From the NCBI RefSeq assembly GCF_036894955.1, contig NZ_CP145905.1, positions 187,001-251,000 on the forward strand: a stretch of 64,000 nt of DNA, written 5' to 3'. Every line of letters begins with the position of its first letter. The stretch's first letter is position 1. Below the pieces are notes generated by a model. The model was not told where the DNA came from, made no database searches, and was given only the letters and a program-made list of their open reading frames with translations. Below, in pieces: positions 19,187 through 28,280 of the stretch. This DNA comes from Paenibacillus sp. KS-LC4. Its GTDB lineage: Bacteria > Bacillota > Bacilli > Paenibacillales > Paenibacillaceae. The translations under genes and the position numbers were made by a program.

Positions 19187-20386
19187 TTAAATCCTCATCT
19201 TATTGCGTACAGTTAGCGCTGCGCCAGTTACGACAGCATCCTCTTTAAGCTGGCCTGTGGAAAACCTCGGTTCGTAGGCGGGAGAATAGTAGGTGTTTTT
19301 CTTTGCAGTATCTGTAGCGGTCTGAAAGTACATCGGCTTGGAATTGATTAAAGCGCCGCCCAGAATCACAAGCTCCGGGTGGAAAATATTAATCAAATTC
19401 GCCAGGCCAACGCCGAAATAGACGGCGGACTGCTGGAACAGCTCCTGCACATACGGATCATCTGCCGACAGGGCTTGCAGCAGCACTTCATAATTCAGCT
19501 GCTCGGGAGTGACGGAATAGGCTTTGAGCAGCGAGTCCTGCCCCATCTTCGCATGGGAGCGTGCCTGATGCTCCAGTGCCTGAATCGAAGCATACGCCTC
19601 CAGCGCGCCGTAATTACCTGCCAGAGACAGACGTGGCCCATCCGTGTGAATAATCATTTGTCCAATTGAGCCTTCCATATCCATCGTGCCATGGACGATA
19701 CGGCCATAGGACATCATCGCGGAGCGCAGGCTGACACCAGCATGCACGTACAGCGCATGCTTAATATCTTCATGGCGCAACGCCCAACGCTCGCCGAGCA
19801 GCGCGGTGTTGGCGCCATTTTCAAGAAAAGCGGTAAATCCGGTTGCTTCCTCAAACATTTGGCAAATCGGCACCTGCGTCCAGCCGCGGGCGGCAAAATA
19901 CAGCGGGTCCAAAATCATTCCGCTGCTCCGATCAAGCGGTCCAACGGCTCCAATGCCAATACCGAGCACTTGCTCCCGCTCAATCCGGTGATCCCGAAGC
20001 AACGTACGCATAAGCTGTGACGCATAGTCGACCAGCGTCTGTGGCGTCATCGCCTCATCCATCCGCCAGCGCACGAGTGATTTCTGATTCAGCTGCATAT
20101 CAAATAAGCCTAGCGTCGAGGAAAAACGCGAAATTTCCAGTCCGAAAATGTACCGGTAACCCGCATGAATTTGGTATAAAATCGGCCGTCGGCCGCCGCT
20201 GGAGGGACCAAGGCCCGTTTCCTGAATCAGCCCCTCCGTCACCAGTTCCTCCAGCACACGCGTGAGCGTACTGCTCGTCAGCTTGTGTCGATCCAGGAGC
20301 TCCGCCTTCGATACGGTGCCTTGCTCAGCGATTTGTGTATAAATAAGCTCTTTATGAGAGGGAACGTCCCGTTCCGCTTTGTACAT
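19187..20386 (-). CDS. ROK-family transcriptional regulator
   Basis: About 399 residues: an N-terminal winged helix (SKAELLDRHKLTSSTLTRVL, about residues 25-45) followed by a ROK domain with ILGGAL near the C-terminus. The usual ROK zinc-binding CxCGxxGC motif is missing: at that place (LSLAGNYGALEAY) the cysteines are replaced. The frame extends to 20434 with a GTG, but that start touches its SD; the ATG at 20384-20386 with AGGGA upstream is preferred. It is divergent from the chromate transporter genes and converges on nothing; its target is unknown. Confidence 0.8.
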   Translation of the reverse strand: MYKAERDVPSHKELIYTQIAEQGTVSKAELLDRHKLTSSTLTRVLEELVTEGLIQETGLGPSSGGRRPILYQIHAGYRYIFGLEISRFSSTLGLFDMQLNQKSLVRWRMDEAMTPQTLVDYASQLMRTLLRDHRIEREQVLGIGIGAVGPLDRSSGMILDPLYFAARGWTQVPICQMFEEATGFTAFLENGANTALLGERWALRHEDIKHALYVHAGVSLRSAMMSYGRIVHGTMDMEGSIGQMIIHTDGPRLSLAGNYGALEAYASIQALEHQARSHAKMGQDSLLKAYSVTPEQLNYEVLLQALSADDPYVQELFQQSAVYFGVGLANLINIFHPELVILGGALINSKPMYFQTATDTAKKNTYYSPAYEPRFSTGQLKEDAVVTGAALTVRNKMRI

Positions 20387-20536
20387 AGCTAATCCCTGCT
20401 TACTATAGATAGGATGAAAAAACGAAAGTACCACTCCTCATTATATCGTAATTCATGGACAGTCGCTATGCTCAAGGGCACCCCAAACATTATTCCAAAA
20501 AGAAATTAATTCGATTGAAATCACTCGTTAATTAAG

Positions 20537-20548
20537 CGTTGAACAACG
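20537..20548. promoter_or_regulatory. Small palindrome between the ROK gene and the chromate transporter
   Basis: CGTTGAACAACG, a perfect 12-bp palindrome in the divergent promoter region. A -10 (TATAAT) lies downstream near 20608, flanked by an ATACCA/TGGTAT inverted repeat. Either could be an operator; nothing more can be said. Confidence 0.3.
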
Positions 20549-20650
20549 TTAAAATGAAATTTTGAGTCTTTTTTTAATAAGTTAATACCAAAATGGAATA
20601 AAGGTGGTATAATAGAGAGAAAGCATCACCCCATCAATGGAGGGAACCTC

Positions 20651-21280
20651 ATGGCAAATGGACAAAATAAAAAGCTGGGCATGCTGCTGCAGCTGTTTTG
20701 GATATTTTTTCGAATTGGGCCTACAACGTTTGGCGGCGGCTATGCAATGATGCCGATGATCGAGCGGGAGACGGTACAGAGGCGGCAGTGGATGGATGAA
20801 AAGGAATGGACGCAGCTCATTTCACTCGCAGGGTCCGCACCCGGCGGAGTGGGCGTCAATGCGGCAGCGATGGTTGGCTATCGACAGGCTGGCGCAGCAG
20901 GGGCGATTATTGCTATTGTTGGCATTACGCTTCCTACGCTTCTGCTCGTTTTGCTGCTTGGTTTATTTATGCGTGTCGTTGGCGATCATCCGAAGCTGGT
21001 TGCGGCGCTTAAAGGGATACATGGAGCGGTCATTGCCTTAATGGTGATGGCAGCATATCGCATGGCGCGTGCGGCGCTGTTTGATATGACTACGATATTC
21101 GTAGCGATTGTGACGCTGGCCGTGCTGCTGTTTACTGCAATTAATCCGATATTCGTTGTTCTGGCGGGGCTGCTTGGAGGCATCGTATTCACGAAAGGAA
21201 AGGAGCTGCTGGGGATGAAGGTGCTGACGGAGAAAGCTTCTGTCCGCAGAACTAGCAGCGAAATTGAATATTACATTTAA
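20651..21280 (+). CDS. Chromate transporter, first CHR half
   Basis: A 209-residue short-chain CHR-family membrane protein. The conserved half-domain signature is present: FRIGPTTFGGGYAMMPMIE at the N-terminus, then SLAGSAPGGVGVNAAAMVGY. In Bacilli two such short proteins together form a functional chromate (or sulfate-like anion) exporter equivalent to a full-length ChrA. The partner follows directly. Confidence 0.88.
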   Translation: MANGQNKKLGMLLQLFWIFFRIGPTTFGGGYAMMPMIERETVQRRQWMDEKEWTQLISLAGSAPGGVGVNAAAMVGYRQAGAAGAIIAIVGITLPTLLLVLLLGLFMRVVGDHPKLVAALKGIHGAVIALMVMAAYRMARAALFDMTTIFVAIVTLAVLLFTAINPIFVVLAGLLGGIVFTKGKELLGMKVLTEKASVRRTSSEIEYYI

Positions 21281-21302
21281 AATTGGAGAGGGGGCACGGA
21301 GT

Positions 21303-21833
21303 ATGCTCGGAGAGCTGTTCATTGTTTTTTTGAAAATAGGTTGTGTCTCGTTTGGAGGGGGCTATGCGGTTATTCCGATTATTCAATATGAGGCTTTATC
21401 CCGAGGGTGGATGACGCAGGGGGAATTTCAGCAGGCCGTCTCCCTTGCCGGGATGGCGCCAGGCTCAATTGCAACAAATGCGGCGACGCTGCTCGGTTAT
21501 CAGTCCGCCGGCATCACAGGCGCGATCATAGCGACTGCCGGCATGGTGCTGCCGTCGCTTGTGCTCATGATTGTAGTGTCAGCATTCATCCTCCGCCTTC
21601 AAAATAATAAATGGCTGTCGGCCTCCTTTTACGGATTAAAGCCGATGATTACTGGCTTAATGGTCTATGCGGCCATTCATTTCGGATATCCGAATGATGG
21701 TATGCTGCTGAGCTGGCCGTTCGCGGGAATGCTGCTTATCGTTGCAGGCAGCTTGTATTTACTGATGCGCTACAAATTGCCTCCGTTTATCATCATTGCC
21801 GGAGCAGGAGTGGTTGGCATTATTTTATTTTAA
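21303..21833 (+). CDS. Chromate transporter, second CHR half
   Basis: A 176-residue CHR-family protein with FLKIGCVSFGGGYAVIPII and SLAGMAPGSIATNAATLLGY. The frame is open from 21264, inside the previous gene, but the ATG at 21303 has GGAGAGGGGG eight bases before it, which makes it the likely start 22 bases behind the first half. The two halves are presumably inserted in opposite membrane orientations, as known for paired short-chain CHR proteins. Confidence 0.88.
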   Translation: MLGELFIVFLKIGCVSFGGGYAVIPIIQYEALSRGWMTQGEFQQAVSLAGMAPGSIATNAATLLGYQSAGITGAIIATAGMVLPSLVLMIVVSAFILRLQNNKWLSASFYGLKPMITGLMVYAAIHFGYPNDGMLLSWPFAGMLLIVAGSLYLLMRYKLPPFIIIAGAGVVGIILF

Positions 21834-21872
21834 AATATAATCATTTATAAATATCATCCTTATAAGGGGCTC

Positions 21873-21939
21873 ATATTTCACCCATGAAACAGCAGCTTTT
21901 CCGCCAGAGGACGGCACCAGCCGTTTCACCTTGAAATAT
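21873..21939. repeat. Short hairpin repeat, copy A
   Basis: Nested inverted repeat: outer arms ATATTTCA (21873-21880) and TGAAATAT (21932-21939), inner arms TGAAAC and GTTTCA, and a GC-rich centre (CCGCC/GACGG). The plan ATTTC-N5-GAAAC-centre-GCCGTTT-N4-TTGAAAT is shared with copies B, C and D. Confidence 0.7.
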
Positions 21940-21968
21940 AGGAAAGGCCGTAACGTTATCCATTCACT

Positions 21969-22033
21969 ATATTTCTCGGAATGAAACGCGCTGCGCCGCC
22001 AATGGACAGCACCAGCCGTTTCACCTTGGCGCG
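21969..22033. repeat. Short hairpin repeat, copy B
   Basis: Begins ATATTTCT 96 bases after copy A. It has the same inner arms TGAAAC (21982-21987) and GTTTCA (22018-22023) and shares the string CACCAGCCGTTTCACCTTG exactly with copy A. The right outer arm is degenerate. Confidence 0.65.
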
Positions 22034-22226
22034 CACTGTCGAAGGCTGCGCAACGAAAAGGCCGTTCATTTACTTGCCAAAAGAACATTATATGCTAGCT
22101 TAAAGCTGTATGAAGTCGATTAAAACCGCTTGTTTCGGGTGCTTGCTGTAAGCAGCAATTTTCCGAAACAAGCGGCTTTTGGTTTTCTTTGGAATCGTCG
22201 ATTCAACAGCATTCGAGAAAGGATAA

Positions 22227-22242
22227 TGTTCCATGTGGAACA
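22227..22242. promoter_or_regulatory. parS-like ParB binding site
   Basis: TGTTCCATGTGGAACA differs by one base from TGTTCCACGTGGAACA, a known form of the chromosomal parS site (family consensus TGTTNCACGTGAAACA). The two 7-bp arms are perfect; the change is in the central CG. A TGTCGAA heptamer (Spo0A-box core) follows four bases later at 22246-22252. Confidence 0.45.
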
Positions 22243-22369
22243 TATTGTCGAACTTCTATAAAAATTTCACTGAAAAATGAAAAAATATTAATTCGAAAGA
22301 CCTACAAATTCACCTGTTTTTTACCGAAATATAACTAAACAACTTGAATAGACGGTGAGGGATACAAAT

Positions 22370-23212
22370 ATGAATACAGTTCAAGCTATGCTTCATGTGA
22401 TGCCTTACATCCAGAAAATGATGCGGGAGAGTGCAAGTCTGACTCTATATGACCGTACTCATATGCTTTATTATTTACCTATGCCGGATGTGGATATGGG
22501 GTTCAAATCAGGCGATCTGTTAGTGGATGGTTTTAAAGACTTCGTTGCGCTTAAGAACGGCAGGGAGGAGAGCATTACCCATATACCCGAGGAAGCGTTT
22601 GGAACGGCTATGGATGCAGTAAACATTCCGATTAAAAATGAAAAGGGCGAGGTAGAGGCTGTTTTTTGCGTAGCTTATAATTTAACGAACCAAAATCAAC
22701 TGGAGCATCTTGTACGGGAAAGCAATGCTGTAGCGGAGCATCTGGTGCAGATGGTTCAGCAAATGGCAGCCCATTCCGAGGAGCTGCATGCGGCGAGCGA
22801 GCAGATTGCGGAAAATTCAAAAACCACAACGGAAAACTCAAAGCAAATCACCAAGGTAGCAGGCTTTATTAAAGAGGTATCCGAGCAGACAAATATGCTA
22901 GGGCTTAATGCGGCAATTGAGGCAGCGCGTGCAGGAGAAGCGGGAGCAGGCTTTGGTGTAGTGGCGACCGAGGTGCGTAAGCTGTCCGTTGACTCCAAAA
23001 AAGCGACAGTAGAAATTGAGAAGGCGCTTGGCGACATCCAAACGTCGATCAAAGGCATGGAGCGCGAAATTTCGCAAATCATGGCGTCATCCAAGGAGCA
23101 GGCTTCCATGGTTGATGCTTTTACGAAAGTTATTGAGCGCCTGCAGAGCTCAAGTCAAGCAATGAAAGACATTGCAGATCAGATGGTTTCCTACAATCTT
23201 ACGAAATCCTGA
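22370..23212 (+). CDS. Soluble methyl-accepting chemotaxis protein
   Basis: A 280-residue cytoplasmic chemoreceptor-like protein with no membrane segment. Residues 1-105 form a small sensor domain ([29 protein letters not shown]) of a type often seen alone in front of short MCP domains. The rest is a coiled-coil signalling domain with the hairpin tip [18 protein letters not shown] that contacts CheA/CheW. The frame opens at a GTG (22355), but GGTGAGGG there is the ribosome binding site for the ATG at 22370. It may feed a soluble ligand or energy signal to the flagellar motor encoded at 27-29 kb. Confidence 0.88.
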   Translation: MNTVQAMLHVMPYIQKMMRESASLTLYDRTHMLYYLPMPDVDMGFKSGDLLVDGFKDFVALKNGREESITHIPEEAFGTAMDAVNIPIKNEKGEVEAVFCVAYNLTNQNQLEHLVRESNAVAEHLVQMVQQMAAHSEELHAASEQIAENSKTTTENSKQITKVAGFIKEVSEQTNMLGLNAAIEAARAGEAGAGFGVVATEVRKLSVDSKKATVEIEKALGDIQTSIKGMEREISQIMASSKEQASMVDAFTKVIERLQSSSQAMKDIADQMVSYNLTKS

Positions 23213-23270
23213 GCTAAACGCCAGACATAGATGTGAGATAACTGCGCACAGCATCTTGAAAGCGTGAGAA

Positions 23271-23314
23271 GCCTTGCCCCATGACGATAATCGTCAAGGG
23301 GTAAGGCTTTTTTT
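23271..23314 (+). terminator. Rho-independent terminator of the chemoreceptor gene
   Basis: A long stem from GCCTTGCCCC (23271-23280) to GGGGTAAGGC (23298-23307), with TGACGAT/ATCGTCA pairing inside, followed by seven T. Confidence 0.9.
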
Positions 23315-23637
23315 AGAAAAATATACGTGTTGGACATAGGATTCACCTATAGGCTAGCCTCTATACTATGCGAATCGCATAAAAAAGCCATACCGATAGC
23401 CGCGGTCCTCCTACTAATGTCAGGTTTCATTTACAAAAAAAGATGTAATGCGACAAAATCGCGGTGGATAAATCGACATCGCTTGTCGGAAAAATAAAAG
23501 GGTCTTTCCCAAATGAAGAAATGAACAGCAGCAACCCTTTATGAATATCGCCATACCAATATGTTACCGATTTTGTTAATCATTAAAATCCTTAAAAATA
23601 GGAATTTAGAACTACTATTTTGGAAGGTGATCCTGAT

Positions 23638-23647
23638 TTTGTCGAAA
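23638..23647. promoter_or_regulatory. Spo0A box
   Basis: TTTGTCGAAA contains the full Spo0A core TTGTCGAA. It lies about 70 bases upstream of the presumed -10 of the Spo0E-like gene, a position compatible with control by phosphorylated Spo0A. Confidence 0.5.
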
Positions 23648-23770
23648 GTTGCCTGAAAATTATAGGTGATTGTCGACACGTTTTTACAAACAGCCCACTA
23701 GAATAAGCGTATAATAAAATAAAAATGCCACACAAGCGCTGTATTTAAGGAGTGGGCCACGAAGCGAGCT

Positions 23771-23965
23771 ATGGACAAAATAATTCTACTCGATCAATTG
23801 CAATCGCTAAGGCTAAAGCTCCATGAGATAGCCGAAGCACGAGGTAGTCTGACAGACCCTGACGTTCTTGCGATTAGCGAGGAGGCAGATCAATTAATCG
23901 TTGCACTTCAACAGATGCAGCGTGATGAGATGATTGGTTCTCCCATGCGTCGTAAACACGACTAG
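23771..23965 (+). CDS. Spo0E-like aspartyl-phosphate phosphatase
   Basis: A 64-residue helical protein of the Spo0E family, which dephosphorylates Spo0A~P and so delays sporulation. Two helices are predicted: residues 4-21 (LLDQLQSLRLKLHEIAEA) and 33-50. The second carries the family SxxxD signature as SEEAD, whose Asp is catalytic in Spo0E. The size is typical. A Spo0A box upstream suggests feedback control. Convergent with tadA, 4 bases apart. Confidence 0.85.
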   Translation: MDKIILLDQLQSLRLKLHEIAEARGSLTDPDVLAISEEADQLIVALQQMQRDEMIGSPMRRKHD

Positions 23966-23969
23966 TCAA

Positions 23970-24467
<498 letters not shown>

Positions 24468-24512
24468 TCAATAGCGTTTATTCAGCGAACAAATATTCTG
24501 TTGTTAACATGT

Positions 24513-24618
24513 AGTGGATAACAATGGGGATAACTTTTTAGTTATACACCTTTTTATGCACAAAATATTCGACCTGTATGTGCATAAGTAGGCCTTAATG
24601 TTTATAAAATGTGGATAA
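24513..24618. promoter_or_regulatory. Cluster of DnaA-box-like 9-mers
   Basis: Six matches to the DnaA box TTATCCACA or its complement TGTGGATAA lie within 106 bases. They are AGTGGATAA (24513), TGGGGATAA (24525), TTATACACC (24542, two mismatches), TTATGCACA (24554), TGTGCATAA (24579) and the exact TGTGGATAA (24610). The region is AT-rich and lies between divergent tadA and the sensor kinase gene. Confidence 0.5.
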
Positions 24619-24655
24619 GTCGTTCGAATTTACGACGATAAAGGTGGTCTTCATA

Positions 24656-26542
24656 GTGCCATTCAAACTCAAGCTCTGCTTACTTATTGCGATAGCATTC
24701 TTCTCCATGTTTGTCACCCTACTCATTGTGGACCAATATTCAATGTTTCGCAATATGCACAATAATCTTAGCAGCATGCTGGGCAAAGCATCCTTACAGC
24801 TCGCCGAAAGGCTGGCTCTATCAGATAGCCAGTTAGCCGAGGGGGCAGCTCTTGATGCGGAGACAGAGGAGCAATTTAACAGCATGATTGAAAACTGGAA
24901 GCAGTGGGACTCGCGCATTTTGGATATTACGATATTACGGCCGAAGGTTCATGATGAGCAGGTTTTGAGCGTAGCTAGCTATGATCTTATTTATGGCGAG
25001 CAGGGCTTATATGAGGCCGAGCTTGAGCAGGAGCTGATTAATCAGACAGCCAGGGATCACCTTTTTCGGGTCAATGAGTTTGAAATGGACGGGGTAGCTT
25101 ATCTCAAGAGCTACTACACCAATGAAAATATGCAGCCTGCCGTTATTCGCATCGTCTATAGCTACGAATACTTTCATGATCGGGCTGCGAGCAAGGTGAG
25201 GGATTGGCTGAAGTATGCCGGCATTTTTATGTTATTTATTCTTTTGGGCAGCTATTTGCTGTCTGGCATACTGCTCCGTCCGCTTAAATCCATTTTATGG
25301 AAGGTTAATGAAGTATCTCACGGCCGTTTTGAATCATTCATTAAAGTGAGAAGCAGGGATGAATTTGGTCTGCTTGCAGTGAAAATAAACGCAATGTCGC
25401 AAAACCTCAGCATTTATATGGATAAGCTTCGCAAGGCGTTTGAGGAAAACCGACGGATGAAGCATTATTTGCAATCCTTCATTAATCATACGAGTGATGC
25501 GATCCATGTGGTTGATTTGCAGGGAAACATTATTCAGGTAAATCAGGCCTTCGAGCAGCTGTATGGGTATACAGCGGAAGAGGCGCTTGGTCGCTCGCTC
25601 GTGCTCACGCCGGAAAGCCAGCGGGGAGAAATGAAGCTGATCATCGCCTCGCTCCTTGCAGGCAAGGTGCTTCCTGCTCAGGAGACGAAGCGTTTAACGA
25701 AACAGGGTGAAGTCATTCCTGTAAGCGTTACGATATCTCCGATTCGGGACAGCGCAGGCGATGTGAAGGCCTTCGCGAGCATTACCCGCGACATGAGGAG
25801 TCGCAACAAGATGGAGGAGCTGCTGCGCCGCTCCGAGAAGCTGACGACGGTCGGGCAGCTTGCGGCTGGCGTTGCCCATGAAATTCGTAATCCGCTGACG
25901 ACGCTACGGGGCTTTCTCCAGCTTCAGCTGAAAAATCAAACGGGAAATGCTCAGCATACAAGCCTGATGCTGTCGGAGCTGGACCGCATTAACCTGATTG
26001 TCAGCGAATTTTTGATTTTGGCAAAGCCTCAGGCAACACAGTTCACCATAAAGGATGTGAAGCAGGTGCTGCGCGATGTGCTGCTGTTTCTGGACAGCGA
26101 GGCACATCTGCATAATGCGGAGTTTCTGACCGTTTTCACCGAAGAGTCCTGCGAGATTTCCTGTGAGGAAAATCAGCTCAAGCAAGTATTCATTAATGTG
26201 CTGAAAAATGCGATCGAAGCGATGCCAAGCGGCGGTCCGATATACATACGCTTGAAGCGCAATATAAGCCACATTACCATAGAGATAGCTGATGAAGGCA
26301 TCGGTATTCCGGAGGAAATGATTCCGCGAATCGGAAGTCCATTCCTCACAGGCAAGGAAAGCGGCACCGGGCTTGGCATGATGGTCAGCCAGCGCATTAT
26401 CCAGAGCCATCAAGGCATGATTGATATTCAAAGCCAAGTGAATGCCGGAACAACGGTGACCATTACGCTTCCCACTTTGAAAGAAGGGGGCGACGGAGGT
26501 ATACTAGTAGAAAAAGCAGGCTCTGCAAGTTTATATGGATAG
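24656..26542 (+). CDS. Membrane PAS sensor histidine kinase (sporulation-kinase-like)
   Basis: A 628-residue kinase. The order is membrane segment 1 (about 5-28), an extracytoplasmic domain of about 150 residues, membrane segment 2 (about 185-205), HAMP (LRPLKSILWKVNEVSHGRF), PAS (about 270-385; DAIHVVDLQGNIIQVNQAFEQLYGY), HisKA with the phosphorylated His at about 408 (AAGVAHEIRNPLTTLRGF) and HATPase_c (NVLKNAIEAMPSGG, DEGIGIP, GTGLGM). The HisKA box is of the KinA-E type that feeds Spo0F. No response regulator follows, as expected of an orphan phosphorelay kinase. The frame is open from a GTG at 24611, but the GTG at 24656 has AAGGTGG eight bases upstream. Confidence 0.88.
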   Translation: MPFKLKLCLLIAIAFFSMFVTLLIVDQYSMFRNMHNNLSSMLGKASLQLAERLALSDSQLAEGAALDAETEEQFNSMIENWKQWDSRILDITILRPKVHDEQVLSVASYDLIYGEQGLYEAELEQELINQTARDHLFRVNEFEMDGVAYLKSYYTNENMQPAVIRIVYSYEYFHDRAASKVRDWLKYAGIFMLFILLGSYLLSGILLRPLKSILWKVNEVSHGRFESFIKVRSRDEFGLLAVKINAMSQNLSIYMDKLRKAFEENRRMKHYLQSFINHTSDAIHVVDLQGNIIQVNQAFEQLYGYTAEEALGRSLVLTPESQRGEMKLIIASLLAGKVLPAQETKRLTKQGEVIPVSVTISPIRDSAGDVKAFASITRDMRSRNKMEELLRRSEKLTTVGQLAAGVAHEIRNPLTTLRGFLQLQLKNQTGNAQHTSLMLSELDRINLIVSEFLILAKPQATQFTIKDVKQVLRDVLLFLDSEAHLHNAEFLTVFTEESCEISCEENQLKQVFINVLKNAIEAMPSGGPIYIRLKRNISHITIEIADEGIGIPEEMIPRIGSPFLTGKESGTGLGMMVSQRIIQSHQGMIDIQSQVNAGTTVTITLPTLKEGGDGGILVEKAGSASLYG

Positions 26543-26578
26543 CAGATTGAGCGGCATACTTGGATGAGGTGAGTGCAG

Positions 26579-27292
26579 TTGAGGATTAATAAATTTATTA
26601 GTGAAACCGGTTATTGCTCGCGTCGGGAAGCAGACAAGCTGGTTGAAGGCGGACGGGTGACGATTAATGGCAGCCTAGCGCTTCTGGGCAGCCAAGCGGA
26701 GCATGGCGATGATGTGCGTATTGACGGGAACCGAATTGGAGAGCATAAGGGCCATGTGTATATTGCCCTAAACAAGCCTGCGGGCATTACTTGTACGACA
26801 GAGCTGCATATTGAGGGCAACATTGTTGATTATGTGCGCCATCAGGAGCGGATTTTTCCTATTGGCAGACTCGATAAAGATTCTGAAGGGCTTATTCTCA
26901 TGACGAATGACGGAGATGTTGTGAATCCGATTTTGCGTTCGGAGGGCAAGCATGAGAAGGAATATATTGTGACGGTGGATCGTCCGATTAGTGAATCGTT
27001 TGTCATTGGCATGTCCGAGGGTGTCAAAATTTTGGGCAGTATGACGCTGCCCTGTAAAGTGACGCGCAGTGCGGAGCGCGTGTTCCGCATCGTATTAACG
27101 GAGGGGCGCAACCGTCAAATTCGCAGAATGTGCGAAGCCTTCGGCTACCATGTGCGGAAGCTTCAGCGCGTCCGAATTATGAACATTCAACTGGGGGAGC
27201 TTCCTATTGGCGAATGGAGAGACTTGACGGAGCTGGAGAAAGCGCAGCTGTTTGACCTGCTGGATTATACGCCATCAGCACCGACAAGCTGA
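26579..27292 (+). CDS. 23S rRNA pseudouridine synthase, RluF/RsuA family
   Basis: About 237 residues: an S4 RNA-binding domain (RINKFISETGYCSRREADKLVEGGRVTI spans residues 2-29) and a pseudouridine synthase domain with the catalytic Asp in GRLDKDSEGL and the GRNRQIRRM C-terminal motif. The S4 start and the QIRRMCEAFGY segment fit RluF (23S U2604) best. The likely start is the TTG at 26579, six bases behind GAGGTGA; an in-frame GTG at 26573 is too close to that site. It lies 36 bases behind the sensor kinase gene. Confidence 0.88.
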   Translation: MRINKFISETGYCSRREADKLVEGGRVTINGSLALLGSQAEHGDDVRIDGNRIGEHKGHVYIALNKPAGITCTTELHIEGNIVDYVRHQERIFPIGRLDKDSEGLILMTNDGDVVNPILRSEGKHEKEYIVTVDRPISESFVIGMSEGVKILGSMTLPCKVTRSAERVFRIVLTEGRNRQIRRMCEAFGYHVRKLQRVRIMNIQLGELPIGEWRDLTELEKAQLFDLLDYTPSAPTS

Positions 27293-27378
27293 GCAGTCAC
27301 TGAAAGAAGCGGAGGGGCTTAAGCTCGCAGCTCTCATGCTCTATAGAATATTGATAGGCGAATGACTGTATTTTATAG

Positions 27379-27425
27379 AAAAGCCGTCACTTCCATGCGA
27401 ATGCATCGGAAGTGACGGCTTTTTC
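27379..27425. terminator. Bidirectional terminator between rluF-like gene and motB
   Basis: AAAAGCCGTCACTTCC and GGAAGTGACGGCTTTT form a perfect 16-bp stem with an inner ATGC/GCAT pairing. It is flanked by A and T runs on both sides. Confidence 0.9.
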
Positions 27426-27440
27426 ATCTTGCCCACTCGT

Positions 27441-28280
27441 TTATTTTTTTGAGTTGACCTTGAGCTCCTGCGCTTTCTCCAAATCTACATAGTTGCGGAT
27501 AATGGATACTTCAACGCGGCGATTTTGCGCTCGGCCTTCCTCGGTGTCATTGCTGGCAAGCGGGCGATATTCGCCGTAGCCGCTGGCAGTGAACCTAGCT
27601 GGCGAGAGCTCCTTATTTTCAAGCAAAATATCCATAAATCGTACAGCGCGGGAGGAGCTTAAATCCCAGTTCGATTTGAAGAGATACGTATTGATCGGTT
27701 TGTTGTCCGTATGTCCCGAAACGATAATTTCATAGTCCGGATACTGCTGGAGCATCTTGCCGATGGAGATGGCCAGCTCGCGTGAGTCTTCCTTCACTTC
27801 GGAGCTGCCGGATGCGAACAGCGCCTCATCGCTAATCGTAATCATGAGCTGAGACTGGTTGAGCTTCGTCTCCAGGTCGGAGGTGAGACCATTTTTCTTA
27901 ATGTAGTCATCAATCTGCTTCTTAAGCTTCTCCAGATCCTCTTGCTCCTGTTTCATCAGCTCTTCGCGGCGTTTCTGCGCATCGTCCTCCTCGTCATCGC
28001 CAGAAGCTGGCTTTTGCGACGAATCTTCAGGAGACGGCTCTTGTACCTCTCTTTGATCGCCCGTAGTAATCGCAGCCGGATCAGTAAGCAGACCCGTACC
28101 GCCCGTGAAGGCGATATTGAAGGCATTGCTCATTTCCTGGAATTTTTTTACGTCGACCGAGTTCATGGAATACAATACGATAAACAGTGCCAGCAGCAGA
28201 GTGAGCAGGTCGGCATAAGGAATGAGCCAGGATTCGTCGACATGCTCCTCATGTTCTTCGTGCCTATGCTTTTTGCTCAC
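27441..28280 (-). CDS. motB: Flagellar motor stator protein MotB
   Basis: A 279-residue stator subunit. A single membrane helix (about 20-42) has the proton-binding Asp in SWLIPYADLLTLLLALF. A linker rich in Glu, Asp, Lys and Gln follows (about 75-140), then the OmpA-like peptidoglycan-binding domain (SGHTDNKPI, NWDLSSSRAV, GYGEYRPLASNDT). The Asp and the context point to H+ (MotB) rather than Na+ (MotS) coupling, although this is not proven. It overlaps the end of motA by 17 bases. Confidence 0.93.
   Translation of the reverse strand: MSKKHRHEEHEEHVDESWLIPYADLLTLLLALFIVLYSMNSVDVKKFQEMSNAFNIAFTGGTGLLTDPAAITTGDQREVQEPSPEDSSQKPASGDDEEDDAQKRREELMKQEQEDLEKLKKQIDDYIKKNGLTSDLETKLNQSQLMITISDEALFASGSSEVKEDSRELAISIGKMLQQYPDYEIIVSGHTDNKPINTYLFKSNWDLSSSRAVRFMDILLENKELSPARFTASGYGEYRPLASNDTEEGRAQNRRVEVSIIRNYVDLEKAQELKVNSKK

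Larger units (their letters stand above)
21834..22369. other. 536-base intergenic region with two hairpin repeats and a parS-like site
   Basis: Holds hairpin repeats A (21873-21939) and B (21969-22033), an inverted repeat resembling a ParB site (22227-22242), a Spo0A-box-like heptamer (22246-22252) and an AT-rich leader before the chemoreceptor gene. A perfect hairpin around AAACAAGCGG/CCGCTTGTTT near 22123-22172 may terminate transcription from the left. Confidence 0.5.
23213..23770. other. 558-base intergenic region upstream of the Spo0E-like gene
   Basis: The left end holds the chemoreceptor terminator. Between about 23320 and 23600 nothing was recognised. The right end holds a Spo0A box, a second weaker box (TGTCGAC, 23671-23677) and a TATAAT -10 at 23710-23715. 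Confidence 0.5.
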
